This document shows positions 1-8,488 of a DNA stretch of 53,283 bases, one piece after another. The translations under genes and the position numbers were made by a program. Numbering within the stretch: the first letter of the stretch is position 1; every line of letters begins with the position of its first letter. The DNA is from Nitrospirota bacterium (GTDB taxonomy: Bacteria; Nitrospirota; Thermodesulfovibrionia; Thermodesulfovibrionales; Dissulfurispiraceae): NCBI GenBank assembly GCA_023476565.1, contig JAMCVZ010000070.1, forward strand, positions 1 to 53,283. The letters are read 5' to 3'. Below the pieces are notes generated by a model. That model did not search any database, was not told the origin of the DNA, and was given only the letters and a program-made list of their open reading frames with translations.

Positions 1-1
1 C

Positions 2-391
2 CCCATCTTGCATCCGGCAAACGGTCCCCCGGCGAAATGTAGCAAGAACAAAAATTTGAACATTCCATCCTTTGAATCTCTGCTTGAAAATCCCCAGCAT
101 TTTAACCCCTATAGTTATACGGGGAATAATCCGGTAAACCGCAAAGACCCATTGGGATTGTCTGACAAATGCTGTGGGAATTGGAAAGGAGCTGCCTTAA
201 GAGTTTTTAATGTGGTGTGTCGGTGCTATTGGTTGTGTTCGAGTCCGTATGGCAACATATGGTCTGGATATTGGTATGGCCTGCCGTCAACTATAGGTAT
301 CGTGGTCAACGCAGGTGGTGATCCTGAAAGCGGTGATGCCTGTTTTTGTAAAGACCCTGACGGTGGTGGTCACACAATACCCCTGGATTAA
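2..391 (+). CDS. RHS-repeat protein, C-terminal end (5' partial)
   Basis: The frame is open to the left edge, so the gene start lies outside the window. Residues around nt 105-175 match the RHS-associated core that ends RHS/YD-repeat proteins: NPYSYTGNNPVN followed by the hallmark DPLGL. After DPLGL comes a variable tip of about 75 residues with seven cysteines, including CC, CxC and a late CFC, ending at nt 391. In RHS polymorphic toxins this tip is the delivered toxin domain; I do not recognise this one. The stretch just before the core is not the usual RHS sequence (normally a DP-rich linker), so the gene may already be a displaced or degraded tip. A possible immunity gene follows 50 bp downstream. 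The RHS call is firm; the toxin role is inference. Confidence 0.7.
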   Translation, partial: PILHPANGPPAKCSKNKNLNIPSFESLLENPQHFNPYSYTGNNPVNRKDPLGLSDKCCGNWKGAALRVFNVVCRCYWLCSSPYGNIWSGYWYGLPSTIGIVVNAGGDPESGDACFCKDPDGGGHTIPLD

Positions 392-441
392 AAGATCATG
401 GCATCAGCTTATTGAGACCGATTAATGGAGGATAATATTAC

Positions 442-1005
442 ATGGTGCGTAAATTAGCTTATTTTTTCTTATTGTCCCTTTTTGTTTTCAATTGTACTGG
501 CAAACCTGCTCCGGTTCAAGTGAACGGTGAGCTAACGTTTGGCCAATATATCATCTCGCCACCGAAAGGTTATTGGTATTTTCCTAGGAAATTTCCCGCA
601 AAACTTAGGACTTCAAACGATATTTTTCTGGTTACCTTTTGGGAAGATAAAGAGTCGGTATCAAGAAAAGTTGTTCCGAATAAGACAGGTGTTTTTTTTA
701 ACTTTGCAGTATCTGCAAATACATATAAAAATTTCGAGGCTTACTATGATGCTGCCAGAACACTGGGTATAACATATGGGGAGTTGCCTAATGAAGCAGA
801 AATGCTTAGAACTATGACAAATTGGAACTGCAAGCAGACAGGGCAGGGTGTTTACGGCATAGAATGCATTTCGTTGAGAGATCATATTGTAATTATTGGC
901 GCTTACGGAAACAACAAGGGAGAGGTGTTATCTAAAATTCCAGCACTCAAACAAATGATTGGCTCTCTGAAAATGAAAACGACTAAATGGAACAATGACC
1001 ATTAA
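442..1005 (+). CDS. putative lipoprotein, possible RHS immunity protein
   Basis: This 187-residue protein starts with a lysine-containing n-region and a hydrophobic stretch (AYFFLLSLFVF), followed by a lipobox-like FNC at about residue 18, so it is probably a secreted lipoprotein. The rest is mixed alpha/beta with two later cysteines near residues 129 and 142. I recognise no family. An AGGA-type Shine-Dalgarno lies about ten bases before the ATG. Its position straight after an RHS tip is where immunity genes usually sit, and it shares the low GC content of the RHS fragments. Immunity function is inference from position only; it could equally be an unrelated accessory lipoprotein. Confidence 0.55.
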   Translation: MVRKLAYFFLLSLFVFNCTGKPAPVQVNGELTFGQYIISPPKGYWYFPRKFPAKLRTSNDIFLVTFWEDKESVSRKVVPNKTGVFFNFAVSANTYKNFEAYYDAARTLGITYGELPNEAEMLRTMTNWNCKQTGQGVYGIECISLRDHIVIIGAYGNNKGEVLSKIPALKQMIGSLKMKTTKWNNDH

Positions 1006-1016
1006 AAAATAATTTA

Positions 1017-1445
1017 ATGATAAGAGATAGGAACATAAGGCAAATACAAAGAATCTTGTTTATGCGGAGGCTATATGCCTATCTGCTCGTTTTGAAATAT
1101 GTTCAACTCCTGCAAGCAACTCATGAAGAAAAGGATCACAAACAAGACCACAAGGCAGAAACCTTTAAATATGACCCCTTTGGAAGGAGGATAGAAAAGA
1201 GGATAGAAGAACAGGACGAAGAAAAGACAGAGATAAAGACATACAGCTTTGTATATGACAACGAGGATATAATCCTTGAATATCTCACAGATGCCCCGCA
1301 TGGAGATGCAAAGACAAAGACAACGAGATATGTTCATGGACTTGGTATTGACGAACCACTGGCTATAAATGCAAAAGGAGACACGAGGACGAATAAAGGG
1401 GCCGGTTCTTTTTATTTGACATGCTCTTCACCTCGAGGGATGTAA
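1017..1445 (+). pseudogene. RHS core fragment, truncated at both ends
   Basis: From about nt 1160 the translation shows YD-repeat sequence: KYDPFGRRIEK, then YSFVYDNEDIILEYL, then TRYVHGLGIDEPLA. This is the standard RHS order just before the core. The first 45 residues do not look like RHS. The RHS similarity stops at about nt 1395, and the frame then runs by chance through the beginning of the dinG segment to a TAA at 1443. It therefore has neither the upstream repeats nor the DPxGL core and tip. It is most likely a recombination leftover of an RHS locus, as expected where tips and core fragments are shuffled. Confidence 0.65.
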
Positions 1446-1873
1446 TGAAAAAGACCTGGGAATCGGCGCTCGATGAACTGACCGATATGGAGCTTAATCC
1501 CATGATCCAGGGCGAGCTGCCGAACAGTCTCATGCTCGAGATCATGAGGGAGAGCGAAAACAGTGTCATCTTCGGCCTCGATTCTTTCTGGGAAGGGGTA
1601 GATGTGAAGGGGGATGCGCTTAAATGCCTGATCATCACAAAACTGCCCTTCGAAGTCCCTACAGAGCCGATCGCAAAGGCGAGGACAGAGGAAATCGACA
1701 GGAGGGGCGGGAACTCATTCTACGAGTATTCGGTGCCGCGGGCCGTGCTCAAATTCAAGCAGGGGTTCGGGAGGCTGATACGCTCCAGGGACGACAGCGG
1801 CAGGGTGATCATCTGCGATGAGCGGATCGAGACCATGGCGTACGGGCGGAAGTTTCTGGAGAGCATATTTTGA
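1421..1873 (+). pseudogene. dinG: ATP-dependent helicase DinG, C-terminal fragment
   Basis: The reading frame from about nt 1403 shows only the second RecA-like domain of a DinG/XPD-type superfamily 2 helicase. Visible motifs are LFTSRDVMKKTW, the motif V region GLDSFWEGVDVKG with KLPFEVPTEPI, and motif VI QGFGRLIRSRDDSG followed by ICDERI. Family members have about 600-850 residues; Walker A, the iron-sulfur cysteines and the DEAH box are absent here because RHS sequence lies upstream in another frame. No natural start is evident; the ATG at 1421 is internal to the domain. The stop is 3 bp before the secretin ATG. Either a rearrangement or an assembly join produced this truncation. Confidence 0.75.
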
Positions 1874-1876
1874 AGG

Positions 1877-3670
1877 ATGAAGGATGAAAAACGGCGATTT
1901 TTTCAGCTCTTTTTGCTATACTGTTATCTGTTTTTTGTCTTCCTGTCGGTATTTGTACCCATCTGCCTTGAGGGGGCTTTTTTGCATAAGAGAGTAAGTA
2001 TCGTAATCCGGATATTTTTTGTTATTCTCTTCGCCATTACTGCCTTTTACATTGCAGGGATGCCTCTTTATGCACAGCCGGAAGCCTCTCAGCCGGGCAA
2101 CGCTATCCCGCTGACACCGCAGCCTGCGCAACAGCCTGGAGTCCGGTCCCAGCCGCCGGTTGCACCCCGGACACCTTCTTCTCATGCTTCTCAGGCGACC
2201 GTCAGGAAAGGCGAGGTCAGCTTTAATTTCGATGATGCGGACATATATGATGTGATACAGACCGTCTTCGGTGAAATCCTCAGAGTGAACTACATGATCG
2301 ACCCGAGGGTGAAAGGTAGGGTCAATTTCAGAACGACGACACCTGTTCCGAAAGACGAGGTGCTCCCTGTAACGGAAGTAATATTGAAGCTCGATGGAGT
2401 CGGATTCGTCGAGGAAAACGGCATATACAAGATTCTGCCCTTGAGCGATATCCCCGGCACGACCCCGAACATCTTCGTCTATCCGCTCCAGAACAGCAAG
2501 GCTGCTCATATAGCCTCGCTGCTCCAGGCGATCCTCACGGGCAGTACCCATGTGCCTGCACAGCCAGCAGTACAAAGGACAACCGCTCCCGGGTCTGCCA
2601 CTACTGCACCTGCGCTGAGACCGGGAGTATCGGTCTATACTGCGGGAACGGGCTTTCTGGTCGCGCCTGAAACGAGGGTGCTTGCGGACGAGATAACCAA
2701 CTCGTTGATCGTGCTCGCAACACCTGCGGACTACAGTTTTATCGAGGAGACAGTGAAGAAGCTCGACACTATTCCCCGCCAGGTCATGATAGAAGTGCTC
2801 ATAGCCGAAGTCACGCTCCAGGACCAACTCCAGTTCGGGCTTGAGTGGCTTCTGTCTACCGATGCGAAGCTCCAGATGAACCCTTTCAGAAAGGATATTA
2901 ACCTCGGCGGCTTTGTCGGGCAAAATTCCGATCTGCTGCCGGATAAGGTAACCGGGATATCGGGCTTTTCATTCCTGGCTACCGATGCGGCAGGCAAGGT
3001 GAAAGCGCTGCTCCAGACCCTTGCATCGGAATCGAAGCTCAATGTGCTCGCCTCTCCTCACATCCTCGCAGCCGATAACCGCGAGGCGCGCATCCAGATA
3101 GGGGACCAGGTCCCGATAGCGACCTCGCAGGCAACTGCTGTAGGGACATCCAACAGCATTCTGACTACGATCCAGTACAAAGATACGGGCACTATCCTTA
3201 AAGTGAAACCGCAAATCAATGAAAGCGGGCTGGTTGCGCTTGAAGTAACGCAGGAGGTCTCCGATTTCTCTCCCCAGAAAGTGCTCGGGACTGACCAGTT
3301 CGTCATATCCAAACGCGAGGCCACAACCAATCTCGTTGCACAAGATGGGCAAACAATTGTTATCGGCGGGCTCATCAGGGACAGGGGTGACAGGACCCAA
3401 TCGGGCATCCCGCTGCTGAGCAAGGTCCCGATACTCGGCTATCTTTTCGGCACGACGAAAAATACGAATTCGAGAACCGAGCTTATCGTCCTGCTCACCC
3501 CCCATGTCGTCAGGAACCAGCAGGAGGCCGGGGACATGACATCCGATTATATCAAAAGGCTCAAGGGTGTGAATAAGGATATAAAGGTTGATGAATTCAT
3601 GAAGGGCGGGGAGAAAAGGGTTCGGGTTACCGGGGACCCGGAAAAGAAAGAAGCTCCGAAAGACAAATAA
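1877..3670 (+). CDS. gspD: secretin, GspD/PilQ family outer-membrane channel
   Basis: A 597-residue secretin. An N0/STN-like region (FNFDDADIYDVIQTVFGEI, near residue 115) is followed by one N1-type domain (about 195-290) interrupted by a Pro/Thr-rich linker, then the secretin beta-barrel domain (about 300-545). The barrel carries the hallmark QTIVIGGLIRD and the gate motif GIPLLSKVPILGYLFG. The ATG start gives two hydrophobic stretches. A TTG at about 1982, preceded by GAGGGGG, would give one ordinary signal peptide ending near LYAQ and may be the true start. No other gsp genes adjoin it; type IV pilus minor-pilin genes lie at 45-53 kb, so it might serve type II secretion or pili. The symbol is by domain resemblance. 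Confidence 0.85.
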   Translation: MKDEKRRFFQLFLLYCYLFFVFLSVFVPICLEGAFLHKRVSIVIRIFFVILFAITAFYIAGMPLYAQPEASQPGNAIPLTPQPAQQPGVRSQPPVAPRTPSSHASQATVRKGEVSFNFDDADIYDVIQTVFGEILRVNYMIDPRVKGRVNFRTTTPVPKDEVLPVTEVILKLDGVGFVEENGIYKILPLSDIPGTTPNIFVYPLQNSKAAHIASLLQAILTGSTHVPAQPAVQRTTAPGSATTAPALRPGVSVYTAGTGFLVAPETRVLADEITNSLIVLATPADYSFIEETVKKLDTIPRQVMIEVLIAEVTLQDQLQFGLEWLLSTDAKLQMNPFRKDINLGGFVGQNSDLLPDKVTGISGFSFLATDAAGKVKALLQTLASESKLNVLASPHILAADNREARIQIGDQVPIATSQATAVGTSNSILTTIQYKDTGTILKVKPQINESGLVALEVTQEVSDFSPQKVLGTDQFVISKREATTNLVAQDGQTIVIGGLIRDRGDRTQSGIPLLSKVPILGYLFGTTKNTNSRTELIVLLTPHVVRNQQEAGDMTSDYIKRLKGVNKDIKVDEFMKGGEKRVRVTGDPEKKEAPKDK

Positions 3671-3792
3671 AAAAATACAGACTGAGGTCGCAACGGAGCA
3701 GATGTTTAAGTTATATCTTCCGGGCTGAAAACGCTGATACCCAGCAATTCTCATTTTGAAAAGAGTACAGGAAGATTTTTTATAAAATCCCC

Positions 3793-3808
3793 CTACATCC
3801 CCCTTTTC
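3793..3808. repeat. partial CCCCC-type dispersed repeat
   Basis: The run AAATCCCCCTACATCCCCC resembles one arm of the palindromic C-rich repeat found inside fdhA at 7532-7578. Here the matching G-rich arm is missing, and the sequence is joined directly to the palindromic element at 3809. It may be a half-copy interrupted by that element. This is a visual resemblance only. Confidence 0.35.
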
Positions 3809-3912
3809 CAGATGGGATCAGGCTGGCATATATGCATATAAATCAAGGACGGGGCGCAATGAAGAAAATACTGAAAAAGCTAAATGCATGAATGCAAGCC
3901 TGACCCCATCTG
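3809..3912. mobile_element. 104-bp palindromic MITE/REP-like element
   Basis: The outer arms at 3809-3824 and 3897-3912 are inverted copies with 15 of 16 matches (CAGATGGGATCAGGCT versus AGCCTGACCCCATCTG). The inner arms continue to about 3840 and 3881 with four mismatches in the next 16 positions. A 40-bp centre carries no gene. The element fills most of the gap between the secretin and fhs, ending 3 bp from the fhs stop. Size and terminal GGTCAGGCT-type ends are like non-autonomous elements mobilised by IS200/IS605- or REP-associated tyrosine transposases; that assignment is inference. As RNA it could also act as a bidirectional terminator for the two convergent genes. Confidence 0.55.
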
Positions 3913-3915
3913 CGC

Positions 3916-5679
3916 TTAGAACAATCCACTCACCTTCCCGGTATTGACATCCACGTCAATTCTCCTGAAGGCAGGATTGGAACTCGTTCCGGGCATGAGG
4001 CTGATCGTCCCTGCGCAGGGGCAGAGGAACTTTGCGCCGGAGTAAATCAAGACGTCCCTGATCGGCAGCGTCCAGCCCTTGGGCACTCCCTTGAGCGTCG
4101 GGTCGTGGGTGAGGCTCAGGTGTGTCTTGACCATCATGGTGGCGAAGTCGGCGTACTGGGGATCGTCTTCCAGCATCTTGGCCTTGGCTTCTGCTTCGGG
4201 CAGCCAGGAGACGCCGGCGGCGCCATATACTTCCTTGGCGATGATGGCTACACGGTCGCGCAGCTTCATCTCCAGCGGGTATAGGTATTTGAAGTCGTTC
4301 TTCTCGTTGCAGGCGTCGATGACAGCGTCGGCCAGTTCCAGTGCTCCCTCTCCGCCTTTGAGCCAATGCTGGGATTCCGCACAGCGGGCGCCTGCCGCCT
4401 CTGCGGCCTTCTTGATGACAGCCACTTCGGCATTGGTGTCAGTGTAGAAACGGTTGACGCAGACCACCGGGTTGATGCCGGACTTGCGGATAACGTTGAT
4501 CATGTGGACCATATTGTCACAGCCTTTTTCGACCAAACCGATATTTTCCTTGGTGTACTCTTCGGGCAACGACTTGCCGGCCACGACTTTGGGCCCGCCG
4601 CCATGCATCTTGAGGGCGCGCACCGTGGTGGTGAGCACCGATACGTGAGGTTTCAGGCCGCTGAAACGGCTCTTGACGTTCCAGAACTTTTCAAAGCCGA
4701 TGTCCGCTGCAAAGCCCGACTCGGTCACATGGTAGTCGAAGAGCTTCAGTCCGATGCGGTCGGCGATAATGGAGGACTGGCCCACGGCGATGTTCGCAAA
4801 AGGCCCGGCATGGACGAAGCAGGGATTGTATTCAGCCGTGCACATGAGGGTGGGGTTGATGGTGTTCCTCATGAATGCCGACATGGCGTTGCCGACTTCC
4901 AGATCGCCGGTTGTGACGGGCTTGCCGCTCTTGTCGAAGGCAACGGTGATGTTGTTCAGGCGCTGCTTCAGGTCCGCGAGGTCGTTGGCAATGGAGAGGA
5001 TGGCCATGCACTCGGATCCCACGGCGATGCCGAACTTGGACTGCATCATGAAGCCGTCCTGCCTGCCGCCGAGGCCGATGATGATGTTGCGGAGACTCTG
5101 GGCGCAGAAGTCCATGACCCATCCCATCTCTACGCGGGTGGGGTCGATGTCGAGACGCCTCATCCTGGTGAGACGCTGCAACTGCTCGTCATTGTAGTTA
5201 CGCTCGTGCTGCATCCGGGAAGTCATCGCCACCATGGCAAGGTTGTGGGCGTTCATTATGTCGTTGATATCGCCGGTGAGCCCCAGGGAGAACTCGGTCA
5301 TGGGGATCAGCAAGGAGTTGCCGCCGCCTGCCGCAGTTCCCTTTACGTTCATGGTCGGACCGCCCGAAGGCTGACGCAGGGCGCCGCCCACGTTTACGCC
5401 GCGTTTGCCCAGGCCTTCCATCAGGCCGCACGATGTGGTACTTTTGCCTTCGCCCAGGGGGGTAGGGGTGATGGCCGTTACCTCGATGTACTTTCCGTCG
5501 GGTCTGCCCTTGAGGCGCTCGATGACTTTGAGAAAATCAATCTTGGCAAGGCGTCCCATGGGGAGCATCTCGTCTTTATGCAGTCCCAGTTTCTCGCGCC
5601 ACTCATCCGGGGTAGGCATGTTTTTTTCAGCTTCTTCTGAAATCTGCCAGTCAGCTAACTTCGTTGCATCATACGGCAT
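3916..5679 (-). CDS. fhs: formate-tetrahydrofolate ligase
   Basis: A full-length 587-residue protein (family about 555-600). It ligates formate to tetrahydrofolate with ATP to give 10-formyl-THF, the second step of the Wood-Ljungdahl methyl branch. The nucleotide-binding loop [11 protein letters not shown] is at about residue 70, followed by the conserved [14 protein letters not shown] and [20 protein letters not shown] segments. [14 protein letters not shown] and [10 protein letters not shown] near the C-terminus are also typical. A strong AGGAGGAC Shine-Dalgarno precedes the ATG. It lies 20 bp downstream of the formate dehydrogenase alpha gene on the same strand, so the enzyme pair that makes and activates formate is probably co-transcribed. 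Codons end in G/C more often than in its neighbours, which hints at separate ancestry. Confidence 0.97.
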   Translation of the reverse strand: MPYDATKLADWQISEEAEKNMPTPDEWREKLGLHKDEMLPMGRLAKIDFLKVIERLKGRPDGKYIEVTAITPTPLGEGKSTTSCGLMEGLGKRGVNVGGALRQPSGGPTMNVKGTAAGGGNSLLIPMTEFSLGLTGDINDIMNAHNLAMVAMTSRMQHERNYNDEQLQRLTRMRRLDIDPTRVEMGWVMDFCAQSLRNIIIGLGGRQDGFMMQSKFGIAVGSECMAILSIANDLADLKQRLNNITVAFDKSGKPVTTGDLEVGNAMSAFMRNTINPTLMCTAEYNPCFVHAGPFANIAVGQSSIIADRIGLKLFDYHVTESGFAADIGFEKFWNVKSRFSGLKPHVSVLTTTVRALKMHGGGPKVVAGKSLPEEYTKENIGLVEKGCDNMVHMINVIRKSGINPVVCVNRFYTDTNAEVAVIKKAAEAAGARCAESQHWLKGGEGALELADAVIDACNEKNDFKYLYPLEMKLRDRVAIIAKEVYGAAGVSWLPEAEAKAKMLEDDPQYADFATMMVKTHLSLTHDPTLKGVPKGWTLPIRDVLIYSGAKFLCPCAGTISLMPGTSSNPAFRRIDVDVNTGKVSGLF

Positions 5680-5699
5680 AGATAAGTCCTCCTGGTATT

Positions 5700-8435
5700 T
5701 TATTTCTTTTCAATTTTTACTGCGCAAACTTTAAATTCAGGTATCTTCACTTGTGCATCGAGGGCGTCATTGGTGATTACATTGGCTGCCGCCTCGCTGT
5801 AATGCATAGGTATGAAAACCGTGCCCATCGACACTTTGGGAGTGATTCTCGCCTTTATCTTTATGCTCCCGCGTCTTGAAGTCACCTTGACCGCCTCGCC
5901 ATCTTTAATGTGAAGCCTTTCCCCATCCCCGGGGCTGATCTCGACATACGGCTCACCTGCGTGGGCCTCGATAGCTTTTACTCTTCTCGTCATCGAGCCG
6001 GAGTGGTACTGGTAGAGGTTCCTGCCTGTTGTGAGGACAAAAGGATATTCTTCACTTGCAACCTCGGCGGGCGGTGTGTAGGCGGCAGGCGTGAAGCGCA
6101 CCTTGCCCTTTGGAAAACCTTCTTTATAGAGGTACTCTGTTCCGGGATGGTCCTTGTCAGGGCAGGGCCACTGAATACCGTCTTTATCCAGACGCTGATA
6201 GGTTATGCCTGCAAGATTCGGCCAGACCTGTCCGAACTCCACCAGGACATCTTCAGGAGATTTATAGTTCATGGGATAACCAAGGCGTTTCGATATTTCC
6301 ATTATTATGGAGAGGTCTGAGCGTGCATCTCCGGGAGGTTCAACGGCCTTCCGGACCCTCTGGACCTTTCTTTCCGTATTGCTGAAGGTGCCGTTTTTTT
6401 CCGCAAAACAGGTGGAAGGCAGCACGACATCGGCAAGTTCGGCGGTTTCGGTCATGAATATATCCTGGACAACCAGGAAATCGAGCTTCTTCAGGGCATC
6501 AACCGTATGGTGGGTGTTCGGATCAGTGATGACCGGGTTTTCTCCCATGATGTACATCGCCTTTATCTTCCCCTCAAGGGCGGCCGGAATCATTTCCGTT
6601 GCGGTCAGGCCGGGCCTGGGAGAGAGGGAGACACCCCAGGCCTTTTCAAATTTTTCCCTTATTTCGGGCAGATCGACTTTCTGGTATCCGGGGTAGACAT
6701 TGGGCAGGCATGCGGCATCGGATGCACCCTGGACATTGTTCTGGCCTCTCAAAGGGTTCACTCCGGTGGATTCCCTGCCGATATTGCCCGTCAACATTAC
6801 AAGATTTGCAACGGCATTTACGTTCTCGGTGCCGCAGGTATGCTGGGTAATCCCCATGGTGTAGAAGAGACCCGCTTTGCGTGAACTGCCGTAGAGCCTT
6901 GCTGCCTTTATTATGTCCACGGCAGGAACGCCGGTTATCTTTTCAACGTATTCAGGGGTATATGTCTCAACGGACTTTTTCCATTCCTCAAAGCCCTCTG
7001 TTTTATCGGCGATGAATTCTTTATTGTCGAGCCCTTCTTTCAGGATCACATGGGCCAGTCCGTTTATAAGGGCGATATCGGCGCCGGGTCTCAGATTAAG
7101 GAAAACCTCGGCAAACCGCACCATCGGCACTCTCCTGGGGTCCGCAACGATGATCTTTGCTCCCTTCCTGTATGCCTTGATCATTCTGTTGGCAATAACA
7201 GGATGTGACTCCTTCGTGTTGGAGCCGATGATGAAGATCATCTCCATTCCTTCGATCTCTTTAATGGAGTTGGTCATTGCGCCGGAACCGAATATGGCGG
7301 CCAGACTGGCCACCGTGGGGGAGTGTCAGAGCCGGGCGCAGTGGTCGACATTGTTGGCGCCGACTGCCGCGCGTATCATTTTCTGGAATGCATAATTTTC
7401 TTCATTGGTGCACCGTGCGGACGAAAGCCCCCCGATCGCATCGGCGCCGTGTTTTGCTTTTATCTCGGTCAATCTGCCGGAAATATGATCAAGGGCCTCG
7501 TTCCACGAGACCTCTTTGAATTGAGACCGGGTAATCCCACCATGCCCCCCTTTAGCAAAGTGGGTGAAGGGGGGATTTGACTGGTCTTTCGGTGTTATTC
7601 TTATAAGCGGTTTTTTCAGGCGGTCGGGGCTATTGATGAACTGGTATCCGAACCTGCCTTTGACGCAGAGCCATCCCTCATTCCAAGTGTCTTCTTTCGA
7701 GGTCACCCTGATGACATCATTCCCTTTTACGTGGAGGGTAATATTACAGCCGGTCCCGCAGTAAGCGCAGGTCGTATCCACTTCTTTAACATCTTTTTGC
7801 CTGCCCAGTCTCGACCACATTTTACCGCTGAGGGCCCCTGTCGGGCATACGGAGACACACTGGCCGCAGAATTCGCAGTTAAGGTCTTTCTCGTAAGGCG
7901 GGCATATCTTGGACTGGAAACCCCTGTACGCGAAATCAATGGCCCCGACTCCCTGGACCTCGTCGCAGACCTTTACGCACCTACCGCAGAGGATGCACTT
8001 CTCCATATCCCTCTCAATGAAGGGATTGCCGTCTTTCTTTTCGTAGGTCCTCCGTTCGCCCTCGAACCGGTTCTCCCTGACACCGTAGATATACGCCATC
8101 TCCTGGAGGGTGCAGTCGCCGGCCCTTTCGCATATCATGCAATCATTCGGGTGGTCCGAAAGGATGAGTTCAAGGACTGTCTTTCTCAAATCCTCGATTT
8201 GGGGTGTTGATGTCGTCACTTCCATGCCGTCATTCACCGGAGTAGTGCATGAAGTGACGGGCCTCGGGATCCCCTTGATCTCGACAATGCAGAGCCTGCA
8301 GCCGCCAAAGGGTGTAAGTTTCGGGTGGTGGCAGAGTGTCGGTATCGTGATGTTCAGCATCCTGGCCGCTTCCAGTACCGTTGTGCCTTCAGGGACCTCT
8401 GCCATTTTGCCGTCTATGGTTACTTTGAATGCCAT
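5700..8435 (-). CDS. fdhA: NAD-linked formate dehydrogenase alpha subunit, selenocysteine
   Basis: Read through the TGA at 7326-7328 this is one 911-residue protein with Sec370 in place of the Mo/W-ligand Cys. Domains in order: a plant-type [2Fe-2S] domain (GGCRLCIVE, residues about 35-80); a NuoG-like His/Cys cluster ([15 protein letters not shown]); two [4Fe-4S] motifs ([22 protein letters not shown]); the molybdopterin domain with its own cluster (CAYCGTGC); then [15 protein letters not shown]. This is the cytoplasmic NuoG-FDH type that oxidises formate or reduces CO2. NuoF- and NuoE-like partners lie upstream, and fhs downstream. Residues about 286-303 ([16 protein letters not shown]) are an extra segment encoded by a C-rich palindromic repeat. 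Read without Sec decoding, the gene would be wrongly split in two. Confidence 0.93.
7296..7328 (-). promoter_or_regulatory. selenocysteine TGA and SECIS hairpin of fdhA
   Basis: The TGA is the complement of 7326-7328. Eleven bases later the mRNA can form an 8-bp stem (GGTGGCCA at 7314-7307 with TGGCCGCC at 7303-7296, one G-U pair) closed by the 3-nt loop GUC. The loop starts 20 nt after the UGA, within the usual bacterial range. A guanine at the loop start is typical for SelB binding. The amino acids encoded here (TVASLAA) are also conserved in the family, so part of the structure is constrained by protein. Confidence 0.85.
7532..7578. repeat. C/G-rich palindromic repeat inside fdhA
   Basis: The plus strand reads TAATCCCACCATGCCCCCC, then TTTAGCAAAG, then a G-rich arm ending GGGGGGATTT. 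The inverted arms pair AATCCC with GGGATT and CCCCC with GGGGG. Elements of the form AAATCCCCC...GGGGGATTT are common intergenic repeats in anaerobic bacteria. Here it lies in frame in the formate dehydrogenase alpha gene, adding roughly 15-18 residues between RLKKPLIRI and the conserved VSWNEALD. Confidence 0.6.
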
Positions 8436-8488
8436 GTTTATTCTCCTGTCGCCCGTTGCTCTATATTCTTTGCACTGTGCATTTTTTA

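Noticed and set aside
1916-2923. 335-residue minus-strand frame opposite the secretin
   Set aside because: Arg/Cys-rich antisense sequence without domain features; the secretin frame is certain.
4366-5640. 424-residue open frame on the plus strand opposite fhs
   Set aside because: It is the complement of a G/C-ending, highly conserved enzyme gene and shows no domain; a shadow of codon bias.
7313-7330. fdhA as a frameshifted or nonsense pseudogene
   Set aside because: The stop is exactly at the Sec/Cys position of the active site, the frame continues unchanged, and a SECIS hairpin follows.
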